Shown: piece after piece, positions 19,170-27,329 of the stretch
Layout: each line of letters opens with the position of its first letter
Position numbering within the stretch: the stretch's first letter is position 1
Position numbers and translations under genes: made by a program
The notes under the pieces: model-generated
Databases searched by the model: none
Seen by the model: the letters and a program-made list of their open reading frames with translations, nothing else
What the model was told of the DNA's origin: nothing
Source: Lentisphaerae bacterium RIFOXYA12_64_32
GTDB lineage: Bacteria > Verrucomicrobiota > Lentisphaeria > Oligosphaerales > YB12-FULL-65-16
Direction of reading: 5' to 3'
Length of the DNA stretch: 43,778 nucleotides
Assembly: GCA_001803235.1 (NCBI GenBank)
Contig: MHBL01000068.1
Span: 1-43,778, forward strand

Positions 19170-19396
19170 GCCGGAACCGCCAAAGGAATCTCTCGTTCCC
19201 GCACCGCCTCAGCCGCGTAACGCAACGCTTCCGCAACGTCCTCGCCTTCCAGGTCCGGGTAGGCGTCCAGAATCTCACGCCTGGTCATCCCCTCGGCCAC
19301 CATGCCGACGATCGTTGCCACCGGAATCCGCAGCCCCCGGATGCAGGGCATCCCACTCATCTGGTCTGGATTGACTGTGATACGCTTGAACTTCAT
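19166..19396 (-). CDS. DUF433 antitoxin-like protein
   Basis: A 76-residue protein of the DUF433 (VapB45-type) family: MKFKRITVNPDQMSGMPCIR, then GLRIPVATIVGMVAEGMTR, EILDAYPDLEGEDVAEALRYA and a short variable tail. The family has a small helix-turn-helix fold and normally acts as the antitoxin of a DUF5615 PIN-like nuclease encoded immediately downstream with a 4-base overlap. Here the overlapping downstream frame is instead a membrane protein and no DUF5615 gene is visible. The ATG at 19396 is preceded by AGAAGG and starts the conserved domain; the upstream extension of the frame to 19690 has no similarity to the family. Confidence 0.88.
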   Translation of the reverse strand: MKFKRITVNPDQMSGMPCIRGLRIPVATIVGMVAEGMTRREILDAYPDLEGEDVAEALRYAAEAVREREIPLAVPA

Positions 19397-19986
19397 CCGG
19401 CACCTTCTTTCAACGTGGGACAGTGCACCTCGCTGCAACCCGTCACCAATGTAGCATGCACATCGCGCAAACGGAAACCTGGGCGCCGGGGGTGGGCGCA
19501 AGTCAGCTCCGTAGGACATTTCCTTGATGGAAGCGAGGTGAGCACCAAACCGTATCGATAAAGCCCCGGAAGTCAATCTGTGTCGAGCAGGGTCAGTAGC
19601 TCCAGCCTGTCCCCAGACTGGAGCTCTTCGCCGCGTGTGCAGGTGCGTTCGGCCATGGTGCCCTGACGGGGGAGAGGACCGTAGCGCCACGATGTGTCGA
19701 AGGGCCTCGTGGAACGCACCTCGCCCCGGCGTGGGGACACGCCGGGGGTACCGACATGCGTCGTGCTACTACCACACCTACGGAACTGACTTGCGCCCGC
19801 CGGGGGTCCCTTTTCCAGTCGCCACGCGCAACCCGGACCGCGTAGGCGCGGAACTGCAAGCCTGAGGCGGTCCCCGTTCAGGCTCAATCCGGGCGGACGT
19901 TCGGGCCACCTACCATCGCACGACATTCGTTACTTGCCAACGGTCCGAGGCACCCCTATTGTTGACGAGGAAGGGAGCAACCAGCC
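19397..19986. other. 590-base intergenic region with a shared palindrome
   Basis: No convincing gene. Open frames here have no signal peptide, domain or ribosome site. The positions 19831-19861 match 23167-23197 in 26 of 31 bases; both contain a small hairpin of the form CCGCGT..CGCGG followed by ACT(A/G)CAAGC. The promoter of the DUF433 operon (leftward) and of the gene at 19987 (rightward) should both lie here. Confidence 0.5.
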
Positions 19987-20454
19987 GTGAACGACGAAGT
20001 CCAGTACATCCACATGCTGCCAAGCCCCTTTGTGCTGGTGTTCCAGTCTGGAATCGCCATCCTCCTTCTCTGGGTGTCCTTGGTGGCATGCGCGTTGTGG
20101 TGGTGTGTCCTCTGGACCAGAGGAGGCGGTCGCCGCGAGGCAGGCCTGGCGTACGGTAGCCTTCGCGCGCAGTACCTCATGCTGTACCTACTGGGTGTCT
20201 TCCAGATCGTCATGGGGTTGGGATGTGGGTGCGGTAGCTGTGACCCACACATGCAGATGTTCCGGTTGGTCGTTCTGACGGTGCTCATCCCGCTGGGAGG
20301 CGGCATGGCCTGCCTCGCTGCCGCCACCTTGGCCACGCGCCTCCGCTTCCGCGTTCCCCCAGACCTCGAACTACTCAACGTCGCCTCTGTGCTGGCGTCG
20401 GGGCTCGATCTCGCGGCAACGCTCATCTGCCTGGAACTGATCTTCCTCGCGTAG
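19987..20454 (+). CDS. Small membrane protein of unknown function
   Basis: A 155-residue protein with four likely membrane segments at about 14-43, 63-81, 93-116 and 130-154. The loop after the second segment is Cys-rich (GLGCGCGSCDPHMQM), which could bind a metal or form a disulfide. The third segment, IPLGGGMACLAAATLATRL, faintly recalls MotA/TolQ/ExbB proteins, but the rest does not support that and I do not assign it. The GTG at 19987 is chosen because GGGAG at 19974-19978 is eight bases upstream. The gene is divergent from the DUF433 operon and followed by a palindromic repeat region. Confidence 0.65.
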   Translation: MNDEVQYIHMLPSPFVLVFQSGIAILLLWVSLVACALWWCVLWTRGGGRREAGLAYGSLRAQYLMLYLLGVFQIVMGLGCGCGSCDPHMQMFRLVVLTVLIPLGGGMACLAAATLATRLRFRVPPDLELLNVASVLASGLDLAATLICLELIFLA

Positions 20455-20555
20455 CGGCTCGATGCGTCGTACGCGCCCGACCGCGCATGGCGAATAACCA
20501 CGAAAAGCGATATGTGCAATAAGAGCCCCCGTCCGGAGCGCTGAAGGCGCGGTCA

Positions 20556-20726
20556 CATACCAGCCCAGGGCAACGCCCTGGGAATGTGGCAGCGGAAAGG
20601 GCGATCAGCCCTGAAGGGGCGTGACATATTCCCGCGCCGGGCGCCCAGACAAAGTCTTGTCGCGCCCTTTCAGGGTGCAAACCGCGTTGGGGGTTGTTAC
20701 CCAGGGCGTTGCCCTGGGCTGGTATG
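20556..20726. repeat. Palindromic element with perfect 27-bp inverted ends
   Basis: Positions 20556-20582 and 20700-20726 are perfect 27-base inverted repeats; each arm contains its own hairpin CCCAGGGCAACGCCCTGGG (8-bp stem, 3-base loop). The interior adds a second, imperfect inverted pair: CCCTGAAGGGGCGTGACA near 20608-20625 against GTCGCGCCCTTTCAGGG near 20659-20675. The unit could fold as a long cruciform. I recall similar CCCAGGGCRWYGCCCTGGG elements being abundant in PVC-type and metagenomic genomes. The gap around it (20455-20938) contains no gene. Confidence 0.85.
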
Positions 20727-20872
20727 TTGCGCCCCGTTGGGGCTGAAACTCGACTGGTCCATTGTATTGGGTCGTACCCAGGAAGTCAATTATTGCTATG
20801 TCTAGGTCAACTCTACCCATGTACAAACGTCAGGAAGAGGTCTATCTTTGTTATCAATGAACAAGATACCCT

Positions 20873-20900
20873 CGACACCCGTCACCCGACACTGAACACC
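20873..20900 (+). repeat. Heptamer-like tandem upstream of aldo/keto reductase
   Basis: CGACACC-CGTCACC-CGACACT-GAACACC, four units with a 7-base period, ending 38 bases before the start codon at 20939. It is one of five comparable arrays (others end at 7448, 23282, 26229 and 42820) placed just upstream of genes. Confidence 0.7.
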
Positions 20901-20938
20901 GCCCCCTCACCCCGCTCCCCGCACTCACGAGGCCAGTC

Positions 20939-21982
20939 ATGAATCACAACCCGCTAGGCAAGACCGGGCTCGAGGTGCCGCCGATCGTGTTCGGCACCAG
21001 TTGTCTGGGGAACCTGTACAAGGCGATGGCGCCGGAGGACAAGCTCCAGTCCATCAGCGAGCTGGTCCAGCATGTGCCGACGCCCGTGATGCTCGACTCC
21101 GCCGGCAAGTACGGTGCGGGCATGGCACTGGAGGTGATCGGCAACGGGTTGCGCGAACTCTCGATCGATCCGGAATCGGCCATCATCAGTAACAAGCTGG
21201 GCTGGTACCAGGTGCCGTTGCGCGGGGCCGAACCGACGTTCGAGCCGGGCGCCTGGGCGGACCTGACGCACGACGCCGAGCAGCGCATCAGTTACGACGG
21301 CATCCTCGCCTGCTGGGAACAGGGCAATCAGCTTCTGGGCGAGCCGTACCGTCCGCAGCTCGTGTCGGTGCACGACCCGGACGAGTACCTGGCCCGACCC
21401 GGCTCGAGCGCGCAGAAACAGCAGCGACGCCAGGACATTCGAGACGCCTACCGCGCGCTGTTCGAGCTGAAAGAGGCGGGCGAGGTCCGGGGGGTCGGGA
21501 TCGGCTCCAAGGACTGGACCGTGATCCGCGACCTGGCCGCCGAGATCGAGTTCGACTGGGTCATGCTCGCCTGCAGCCTGACGATCATGCATCACCCGCC
21601 GGAGCTGCTCGACTTCGTCGCCGAGCTGTTCGACCGCGACATCGGCATCATCAACTCGGCCGTGTTCCACGCCGGGTTCCTGACCGGCGGCGCGTTCTTC
21701 GACTACCGCAAGGTCGATCCGGGCGATGCGGAGGACCAGCCGCTGTTCGCCTGGCGCGACACGTTCTTCACGCTCTGCCGCCAGTTCGAGATCCGTCCGG
21801 CAGCCGCCTGTGTGCAGTTCGCCCTGACGCCGCCCGGCGTGATCAGCATCGCGTTGAACACCGGCAAGCCGGAACGCGTCAAGGAGAACGTCGAACTCGT
21901 CCAGACCACGATTCCGACGGAGTTCTGGCGCGCCATGAAGGATGGAGGCTTGATCGCGGAGGATTACCCGTACGCGGGGTAG
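20939..21982 (+). CDS. Aldo/keto reductase, likely L-fucose dehydrogenase
   Basis: A 347-residue cytoplasmic enzyme of the aldo/keto reductase superfamily. The catalytic tetrad is recognisable: Asp53 and Tyr58 in MLDSAGKYGAG, Lys86 in SNKLGW and His145 in VSVHDP. The C-terminal NAD(P)-binding segment reads GVISIALNTGKPERVKEN. The sequence resembles the D-threo-aldose/L-fucose dehydrogenase group, which oxidises L-fucose to L-fucono-lactone. The next genes encode a lactonase of the matching family, a zinc dehydrogenase and an alpha-L-fucosidase, which supports an L-fucose assignment by context. The ATG at 20939 has GAGG at 20929-20932. A repeat (copy D) begins ten bases after the stop. Other 6-deoxy- or threo-aldoses remain possible. 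Confidence 0.82.
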   Translation: MNHNPLGKTGLEVPPIVFGTSCLGNLYKAMAPEDKLQSISELVQHVPTPVMLDSAGKYGAGMALEVIGNGLRELSIDPESAIISNKLGWYQVPLRGAEPTFEPGAWADLTHDAEQRISYDGILACWEQGNQLLGEPYRPQLVSVHDPDEYLARPGSSAQKQQRRQDIRDAYRALFELKEAGEVRGVGIGSKDWTVIRDLAAEIEFDWVMLACSLTIMHHPPELLDFVAELFDRDIGIINSAVFHAGFLTGGAFFDYRKVDPGDAEDQPLFAWRDTFFTLCRQFEIRPAAACVQFALTPPGVISIALNTGKPERVKENVELVQTTIPTEFWRAMKDGGLIAEDYPYAG

Positions 21983-21991
21983 ATGTAACGA

Positions 21992-22108
21992 CAGTGGCGC
22001 GGGACCTCTGGGACCGCAGCAGAGTGCGCAGGTCCGTCCCGGACCGAGGGCCTCGGCCGGGGACCGGCCGGCGCACCCCACTTCGGCGCGAGACGCGCCG
22101 AGCCACTG
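21992..22108 (+). repeat. Dispersed palindromic repeat, copy D (short form)
   Basis: A 117-bp copy with complete ends (CAGTGGCGCGGGACC and CGCGCCGAGCCACTG), same orientation as copy A. It starts ten bases after the aldo/keto reductase stop codon. Like copy C it lacks the internal block of the long form. Confidence 0.88.
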
Positions 22109-22201
22109 CGTGTCAGCGCCAGGCCATGCTTTCATGCGGCTGAATCGACGCACACAGGCTGAGGGGAAGGCCACCGGAGCAAGTACGATCGTAGCGTAAC
22201 C

Positions 22202-23032
22202 ATGACCATCGATGCACACCATCACTTCTGGCACTACGACCCGGTCGAATACGACTGGATCGACGACAGCATGGCCGTGATCCGGCGCGATTTCCTCCCG
22301 GCCGACCTGAAGGTTGCGATCGCGTCCGCCGGGATCGACGGGGTCGTGTCCGTGCAGGCACGGCAGACCGTCGCGGAAACGCGCTGGCTCCTGGACCTGG
22401 CCGGGACGAACGACTTCATCCGCGGCGTCGTCGGCTGGGTACCGTTGGTCAGCCCGGACGTGAGCCGTGTCCTTGCGGAGTTCGCACGGCACCCGAAACT
22501 GAAAGCCGTGCGTCACGTGCTGCAGGGCGAGCCCGACCCGAACTACATGCTGCGCGACGATTTCAACCGCGGCATTCGCGAACTCCGCACGTTCGCCCTG
22601 GCCTACGACATCCTGATCTTCGAGCGGCATTTGCCGCAGACCCTGGCGTTCGTGGACCGGCATCCGGAGCAGCGGTTCATTCTCGATCACATTGCCAAGC
22701 CGCGCATCCGTGACGGCGCACTCTCGCCCTGGCGCGAGCTGATGCAGGACCTGGCGCGCCGGCCGAACGTGTGGTGCAAGCTCTCCGGCGTGGTGACCGA
22801 GGCGGACTACACGACCTGGACTGAGGCCGGGTTCCGGCCGTACCTCGACGCGACGCTCGACGCGTTCGGGCCGAAGCGGATCATGTTCGGCAGCGACTGG
22901 CCGGTATGCCTGGTCGCGTGCCAGTATCAGCGCTGGGCGAAAATCGTACGGAGTTTCGCCAAGCCCCTGGCGCGCGACGAACAAACCGCCATCATGGGCG
23001 GGAACGCGGAGATCGCGTACAGACTGGGGTGA
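22202..23032 (+). CDS. Amidohydrolase-2 family lactonase, likely L-fuconolactonase
   Basis: A 276-residue cytoplasmic TIM-barrel hydrolase of the amidohydrolase-2/COG3618 family, which includes L-fucono-1,5-lactonase and L-rhamnono-lactonase. Family signatures: DAHHHFW (4-10, the HxH motif after strand 1), VRHVLQ (His105), ILDHIAKP (His163), WCKLSGV (191-197) and MFGSDWPV with Asp232 after strand 8. The reaction fits directly after an L-fucose dehydrogenase, opening the lactone to L-fuconate. No clear Shine-Dalgarno precedes the ATG at 22202, but the conserved DAHHHFW starts at residue 4 so the start is well fixed. It lies between the reductase and a zinc dehydrogenase, all in one direction. 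Confidence 0.87.
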   Translation: MTIDAHHHFWHYDPVEYDWIDDSMAVIRRDFLPADLKVAIASAGIDGVVSVQARQTVAETRWLLDLAGTNDFIRGVVGWVPLVSPDVSRVLAEFARHPKLKAVRHVLQGEPDPNYMLRDDFNRGIRELRTFALAYDILIFERHLPQTLAFVDRHPEQRFILDHIAKPRIRDGALSPWRELMQDLARRPNVWCKLSGVVTEADYTTWTEAGFRPYLDATLDAFGPKRIMFGSDWPVCLVACQYQRWAKIVRSFAKPLARDEQTAIMGGNAEIAYRLG

Positions 23033-23085
23033 ATGCAGTGATGAATGAGGGTGGGTGTTCAGTGTTCAGGAGAAACGGTGTATCC

Positions 23086-23114
23086 TGGAGCGCCCGCGTC
23101 CTCGCGGGCTCTGG
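23086..23114 (+). repeat. GC palindrome family 2, perfect copy
   Basis: A 29-base unit with core CCCGCGTCCTCGCGGG, identical to 39265-39293 and exactly inverted to 39214-39242. The preceding TTCAGGAGAAACGGTGT at about 23065-23081 also recurs, inverted, near 42769-42785 next to the family copy there, so the shared unit extends beyond the palindrome. Confidence 0.85.
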
Positions 23115-23166
23115 GGGGTCAATGAATCGACGGACCCTTCAGGCGGATCCCCGGACACGACGCGGC

Positions 23167-23197
23167 ACCCGGACCGCGTGAACGCGGGACTACAAGC
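23167..23197 (+). repeat. Short palindromic repeat shared with 19831-19861
   Basis: ACCCGGACCGCGTGAACGCG followed by GGACTACAAGC. The hairpin ACCGCGT/ACGCGG sits in the middle. It matches the copy at 19831 in 26 of 31 bases and directly follows a family 2 palindrome, forming a composite intergenic element. Confidence 0.6.
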
Positions 23198-23261
23198 GGG
23201 GTGCATGCCGAGGCTCGCGATGTCGTCGCGTGGCCTCGCGAGAAGGGCTAGCGACGACGCA

Positions 23262-23282
23262 GACACCTGAACACCGAACACT
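23262..23282 (+). repeat. Heptamer-like tandem upstream of zinc dehydrogenase
   Basis: GACACCT-GAACACC-GAACACT, three units of period 7, ending 30 bases before the start codon at 23313. Confidence 0.65.
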
Positions 23283-23312
23283 CTCAGCATTGGCCTGGAG
23301 CACGGAGACCGC

Positions 23313-24335
23313 ATGAAGGCATTCCGTATCGTCGAGGCGGGCAAGTGTGAGATCGTTGCCCTGCCCGTCCCTGCCCCGCAGCCAGGCGACGTCCTGCTGA
23401 AGGTCTGCCGCGTCGGGTTCTGCGGTTCGGACCTGAACACGTATCTTGGTCGCAATCCGATGGTCACGTATCCGCGCATTCCCGGGCACGAGATTGCCGC
23501 AACCATCGACTCCGTAACCGTCGGCGTTCCGGACAACATCAAGCCGGGCATGCCCGTGACCGTAGTGCCGTACACCAACTGCGGCGTGTGCAGCGCCTGC
23601 CGGCGCGGCCGGCCGCACGCCTGCCGCAGCAACCAGACGCTCGGCGTGCAACGCGACGGCGCCCTGACCGAATACATCACGGTGCCGTGGCAGAAACTGG
23701 TCCTGGCCCCGGCGCTGTCGCTCGCACAACTCACGGTCGTCGAGCCGCTCACGGTCGGCTTCCACGCGGTGGCGCGCGGGAGTGTGGCAGCGGGGGACGT
23801 GGTGGCCGTGTTCGGCTGCGGCATGATCGGCATGGGCGCGGTCGCCGGCGCGGCCGTGCGCGGAGCCAAGGTCATCGCGGTGGACATCGACGATGCGAAG
23901 CTCGCCCTGGCGCGCCGGTTCGGTGCCGCAGAGGGTGTAAACTCCCGGTCCGCCAACCTTCACGACGCGCTGCAGAAGTTGACGAGCGGCAACGGTCCGG
24001 ACGTTATCATCGAAGCCGTCGGGAGCCCGGTGACCTACCGTGCCGCGGTCGACGAAGTCGCGTTTACCGGCCGCGTCGTGTGCATCGGCTATGCGAAGGA
24101 CGATGTGTCGTTCACGACGAAATACTTCGTGCAGAAGGAACTGGACATACTCGGGTCGCGCAACGCCACACCTGCGGACTTCGCACAGGTGACGCAATAT
24201 CTCGCGGCAACCGACGTGCCGCTGGACGCCGTGATCAGCCGGGTCTGTTCGCTGGGCCAGGCCGCCGCGGCGCTCGCCGACTGGGCCGCCAACCCGGGCG
24301 CAGTAATGAAGATCATCGTGGATGTGGCGGGGTAG
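23313..24335 (+). CDS. Zinc-dependent alcohol dehydrogenase (sugar/sugar-acid type)
   Basis: A 340-residue NAD-dependent MDR enzyme with every hallmark of the zinc alcohol dehydrogenase family: catalytic zinc ligands Cys37 (GFCGSD), His59-Glu60 (PGHE) and Glu144 (VEPLTVG); structural-zinc cysteines 90, 93, 96 and 104 ([15 protein letters not shown]); Rossmann motif GCGMIG (168-173) and Asp191 at the end of the second strand, favouring NAD over NADP. Closest familiar relatives are threonine/L-galactonate/sorbitol-type dehydrogenases. Positioned between a fuconolactonase-type gene and an alpha-L-fucosidase, it could oxidise L-fuconate or its 2-keto-3-deoxy derivative; the exact step is an inference. 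The ATG at 23313 has GGAG at 23302-23305. Confidence 0.9.
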   Translation: MKAFRIVEAGKCEIVALPVPAPQPGDVLLKVCRVGFCGSDLNTYLGRNPMVTYPRIPGHEIAATIDSVTVGVPDNIKPGMPVTVVPYTNCGVCSACRRGRPHACRSNQTLGVQRDGALTEYITVPWQKLVLAPALSLAQLTVVEPLTVGFHAVARGSVAAGDVVAVFGCGMIGMGAVAGAAVRGAKVIAVDIDDAKLALARRFGAAEGVNSRSANLHDALQKLTSGNGPDVIIEAVGSPVTYRAAVDEVAFTGRVVCIGYAKDDVSFTTKYFVQKELDILGSRNATPADFAQVTQYLAATDVPLDAVISRVCSLGQAAAALADWAANPGAVMKIIVDVAG

Positions 24336-24510
24336 CACCGCTGGCCGTGTCAAGTTCGGCACGAGACCCGAGTAACGAACAGGCAATCGTCGTCGCAATC
24401 GCGATCGCAATTGGCTATCGACCCGGCGACCGCCACGGCACCGGTCATCGAGGGGCGATGGCGACGAGGATTGCGAGACGCGATTGGAGTGGCAAAGCAG
24501 GAGAACCCAA

Positions 24511-25950
24511 ATGGACAAAGCCTTGTTTCTGAAGCAGATCGACCGCGTCGTGGACCGGGGGCCGTTCGCGCCCACGTGGAACTCGCTCGAGCAGTACCAG
24601 GTCCCGGCCTGGTACATGGACGGCAAGTTCGGGATTTTCATCCACTGGGGTGTGTACTCCGTGCCGGCATTCGGCAACGAGTGGTACCCGCGCCAGATGT
24701 ACCTGCAGAACAGCAACACATTCAAGCACCACATCGAGAAGTGGGGGCCCCACAACAAATTCGGGTACAAGGACTTCATCCCGATGTTCAAGGCGAAGAA
24801 ATTCGACGCCGGCGAGTGGGCGGACCTGTTCCGCAAGTCGGGCGCCCGCTTCGTGGTGCCGGTCGCGGAGCACCACGACGGCTTCGCCATGTACAACTGC
24901 GCCTTCTCGCGCTGGACGGCGGTCAGGATGGGGCCGCGCCGCGACATCATCGGCGAGCTGGCCAAGGCCGTGCGCCGCAAGGGCATGGTCTTCGGACTGT
25001 CCAGCCACCGCATCGAGCACTGGTGGTTCATGAACGGCGGCACGCAGTTTGACTCGGACGTGAAAGACCCCGCGTGCCTCGACTTCTACGGCCCGGCCAA
25101 GCCGGACAACACGCAGCCGGACAGGGAGTTCATGGACGACTGGCTTGCGCGCTGCTGCGAACTGGTCGACAAGTACGAGCCGCAGCTCTTCTGGTTCGAC
25201 TGGTGGATCGAGCAGCCGAGCCTGAAGAGTCACCTCCGCCGCTTCGCCTCCTACTACTACAACCGCGGCGCCGAGTGGGCCAAGGGCGTGGCCATCAACT
25301 ACAAGAACGACGCCTACACGCCCAAGAGCGCCGTGTTCGACATCGAGCGCGGCCAGCTCGCCGGCGTCAGCGACTTCTTCTGGCAGACGGACACCGCAGT
25401 GGCCAAGAACTCCTGGGGCTACATCGACGGGATGGACTACAAGACATCGGAGAGCATCGTCGGCGACCTGGTCGACATCGTCAGCAAGAACGGCGCGCTG
25501 CTCCTGAACATCGGTCCGCGCCCGGACGGGACGATCCCGCAGCAGGACCAGGACATTCTGCTGGAGGTCGGCAAGTGGCTCGCGGTCAACGGCGAGGCGA
25601 TCTACGACACGCGGCCGTGGAAGGTCTACGGCGAGGGTCCAACGCAGATCTTCGAGGGGCACTTCACGGACACGAAACGCAACGCCTTCACCAGCCAGGA
25701 CATCCGCTTCACCGCCAAAGGCCGCAACACGCTGTACGCCATCGCCCTGAACCGACCCGAGAACGGCGAGGTCGCCATTCACTCGCTCGGCGCAAATCTG
25801 CGTCTTTTCGAAGGCGAAATCGACACGGTCCGCTTGCTTGGCGCGCGTAAGGCGGTAACGTGGTCACGTGAACCCGGCGCGCTGCGGATCAAGCTCCCTG
25901 GCAAGCCCGGCCACAACGTCTTCGCCCTGGAAATCACCCGCAAGACGTGA
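24511..25950 (+). CDS. Alpha-L-fucosidase (GH29)
   Basis: A 479-residue glycoside hydrolase of family 29, which removes terminal alpha-L-fucose with retention of configuration. Diagnostic segments: KFGIFIHWGVYSVPAFGNEW near the N-terminus, VVPVAEHHDGFAMY with His121-His122 binding the sugar, and LFWFDWWIEQPS where Asp230 is the expected nucleophile (VWFDG-type motif). The sequence LLLNIGPRPDGTI is the usual end of the barrel; a C-terminal beta-sandwich follows. The acid/base residue varies in this family and I cannot place it. There is no signal peptide, so the enzyme should act in the cytoplasm on imported fucosylated oligosaccharides. The ATG at 24511 has AGGAG seven bases upstream, excluding the earlier in-frame GTG/ATG-like start at 24484. 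Confidence 0.92.
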   Translation: MDKALFLKQIDRVVDRGPFAPTWNSLEQYQVPAWYMDGKFGIFIHWGVYSVPAFGNEWYPRQMYLQNSNTFKHHIEKWGPHNKFGYKDFIPMFKAKKFDAGEWADLFRKSGARFVVPVAEHHDGFAMYNCAFSRWTAVRMGPRRDIIGELAKAVRRKGMVFGLSSHRIEHWWFMNGGTQFDSDVKDPACLDFYGPAKPDNTQPDREFMDDWLARCCELVDKYEPQLFWFDWWIEQPSLKSHLRRFASYYYNRGAEWAKGVAINYKNDAYTPKSAVFDIERGQLAGVSDFFWQTDTAVAKNSWGYIDGMDYKTSESIVGDLVDIVSKNGALLLNIGPRPDGTIPQQDQDILLEVGKWLAVNGEAIYDTRPWKVYGEGPTQIFEGHFTDTKRNAFTSQDIRFTAKGRNTLYAIALNRPENGEVAIHSLGANLRLFEGEIDTVRLLGARKAVTWSREPGALRIKLPGKPGHNVFALEITRKT

Positions 25951-26043
25951 CGACCCGGCGCCGCCCGACGGCATTAGCGCGATCCGGAGTGGGATACAGC
26001 GCGACGACCGCTTGGGGTTTCTTTGCGAGTGGGGCGCCGGAGT

Positions 26044-26148
26044 CTGAGTACCGCCTTCAGGCGGAAGTGGCAGGCGAGCTTGAGCGAGCCGATCCCCGGC
26101 CGCTCGCTGAAGCATCGCTGCAACTTCCGCCTAAAGGGCGGTACTCAG
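26044..26148. repeat. Palindromic element, ACCGCC arms
   Basis: CTGAGTACCGCC-TTCAGGCGGAAGT at 26044-26068 is, apart from one extra base and one mismatch, the inverse of 26123-26148. The interior GCGAGCTTGAGCGAGC and GCTCGCTGAAGCATCGC also pair partly, so the unit can fold as a two-part hairpin. It lies between the fucosidase and the DUF362 gene. A further perfect 8-bp hairpin (CGGGCGGT/ACCGCCCG) lies at 26181-26198. Confidence 0.75.
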
Positions 26149-26207
26149 GCCAAGACACCGGAGTTTCATTCCGAGATGACCGGGCGGTCCACCGCCCGAG
26201 CGGCGCT

Positions 26208-26229
26208 GACACCTGACACCTGAACACCC
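26208..26229 (+). repeat. Heptamer-like tandem upstream of DUF362 gene
   Basis: GACACCT-GACACCT-GAACACC plus one C, period 7, ending 14 bases before the start codon at 26244 and immediately before the ribosome site CGGAG at 26231. Confidence 0.65.
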
Positions 26230-26243
26230 ACGGAGTTCCACGC

Positions 26244-27317
26244 ATGTCCAAGTCCAAAGTCTACTTCTTCGCGGTCAGCAACGGTGAGAACGACGCCAGC
26301 ATGGCCGACAAGGCGGTGCAGTTGGCGGACGTCGCGGGGCTGGCCGGCACCGTAACGTGCGACCGCCCCTGCGCGATCAAGCAACACTTCGGCGAGGCGG
26401 GGAACAAGGGCTACATCAAGCCGCCGATCACCCGCGCGGTGGTCGATTGGGTGACGCGCGTCGGCGGCTGGCCGTTCGTGACGGACACCAACACCCTCTA
26501 CACGGGGCGACGCAACAACGCCATCGACCACATGGCCCTGGCCCACGAACATGGATTCACGCACAACGCCATCCGCGCCCCCATCATCATTGCCGACGGC
26601 TTGCTGGGGGCCGACCAGATCACGGTTCCCATCACGGGCGGCAAGCATTTCAAGGAGGTCCGGATCGCTTCAGCCGGACACGAGGCCGCCAGCGCCATCG
26701 TCCTGTCCCACGTCAAGGGCCACTGCCTGAGCGGTATGGGCGGCGCGATCAAAAACATCGGCATGGGCTTCGCCGCACGCGCCGGCAAGCTGGCACAGCA
26801 CCACGAGGGATATCCGCTTTTCGATCACGAAAAATGCCGCGGTTGCGGCGTCTGCGCGCGGCGCTGTCCGACGGAAGCCATTCAGGTCAGGAAGAAGGCC
26901 GAGATCGACGCGCCGAGGTGCATCGGTTGCGGCGAGTGCCTGGTGCTGTGCCCGCACGACGCGATCGGCTTCTCCTGGGACGCCGAAGGGCCGGTGCTCA
27001 TCGAACGCATATGCGAACACGCCCTGGGGTTCCTGACGACCAAACGCGGTCGTGTCGGGTTCCTGAACTTCCTCACCCACGTGACTCAGGACTGCGATTG
27101 CACGGAGGGCAAACAGAAGGTCTTGTACCCGGACGTCGGCATTTTCGCATCGACAGACGTCGTGGCGGTCGACAAGGCCGCCGCCGACATGGCGCTGACG
27201 CGGTACGGCAAGGACATCTGGCTGGACTGGTGGCCGGACTCGCACTACACCGCGCAGTTCGAGTACGGCGCCAAACTCGGCCTCGGCAGCATGGACTACG
27301 ATCTGGTTACGCTCTGA
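26244..27317 (+). CDS. DUF362 protein with two [4Fe-4S] clusters
   Basis: A 357-residue protein of the DUF362 family. The N-terminal two-thirds carries the DUF362 domain (RPCAIKQHFGEAGNKGYIKP, then SHVKGHCLSGMGGAIKNIGMG). A ferredoxin-type insertion follows with two complete cluster motifs: Cys198, 201, 204, 208 (CRGCGVCARRCP) and Cys226, 229, 232, 236 (CIGCGECLVLCP). The C-terminal region returns to the DUF362 fold and includes STDVVAVDKAAADM. The biochemical role of the family is not established; proteins of this architecture are assumed to take part in electron transfer. It is cytoplasmic by sequence. The ATG at 26244 has CGGAG at 26231-26235. It may be co-regulated with the upstream fucose genes but the gap of 293 bases argues against a simple operon. 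Confidence 0.9.
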   Translation: MSKSKVYFFAVSNGENDASMADKAVQLADVAGLAGTVTCDRPCAIKQHFGEAGNKGYIKPPITRAVVDWVTRVGGWPFVTDTNTLYTGRRNNAIDHMALAHEHGFTHNAIRAPIIIADGLLGADQITVPITGGKHFKEVRIASAGHEAASAIVLSHVKGHCLSGMGGAIKNIGMGFAARAGKLAQHHEGYPLFDHEKCRGCGVCARRCPTEAIQVRKKAEIDAPRCIGCGECLVLCPHDAIGFSWDAEGPVLIERICEHALGFLTTKRGRVGFLNFLTHVTQDCDCTEGKQKVLYPDVGIFASTDVVAVDKAAADMALTRYGKDIWLDWWPDSHYTAQFEYGAKLGLGSMDYDLVTL

Positions 27318-27329
27318 CGCACCGCCGCA

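Noticed and set aside
19573..19926. 117-codon minus-strand frame upstream of DUF433
   Set aside because: Overlaps a repeat fragment, Pro/Arg/Gly-rich, no signal or domain; considered a possible toxin but unsupported.
19987..20454. ExbB/TolQ-type proton-channel subunit
   Set aside because: Only one helix faintly recalls that family; spacing and conserved residues do not match, so it is left as unknown.
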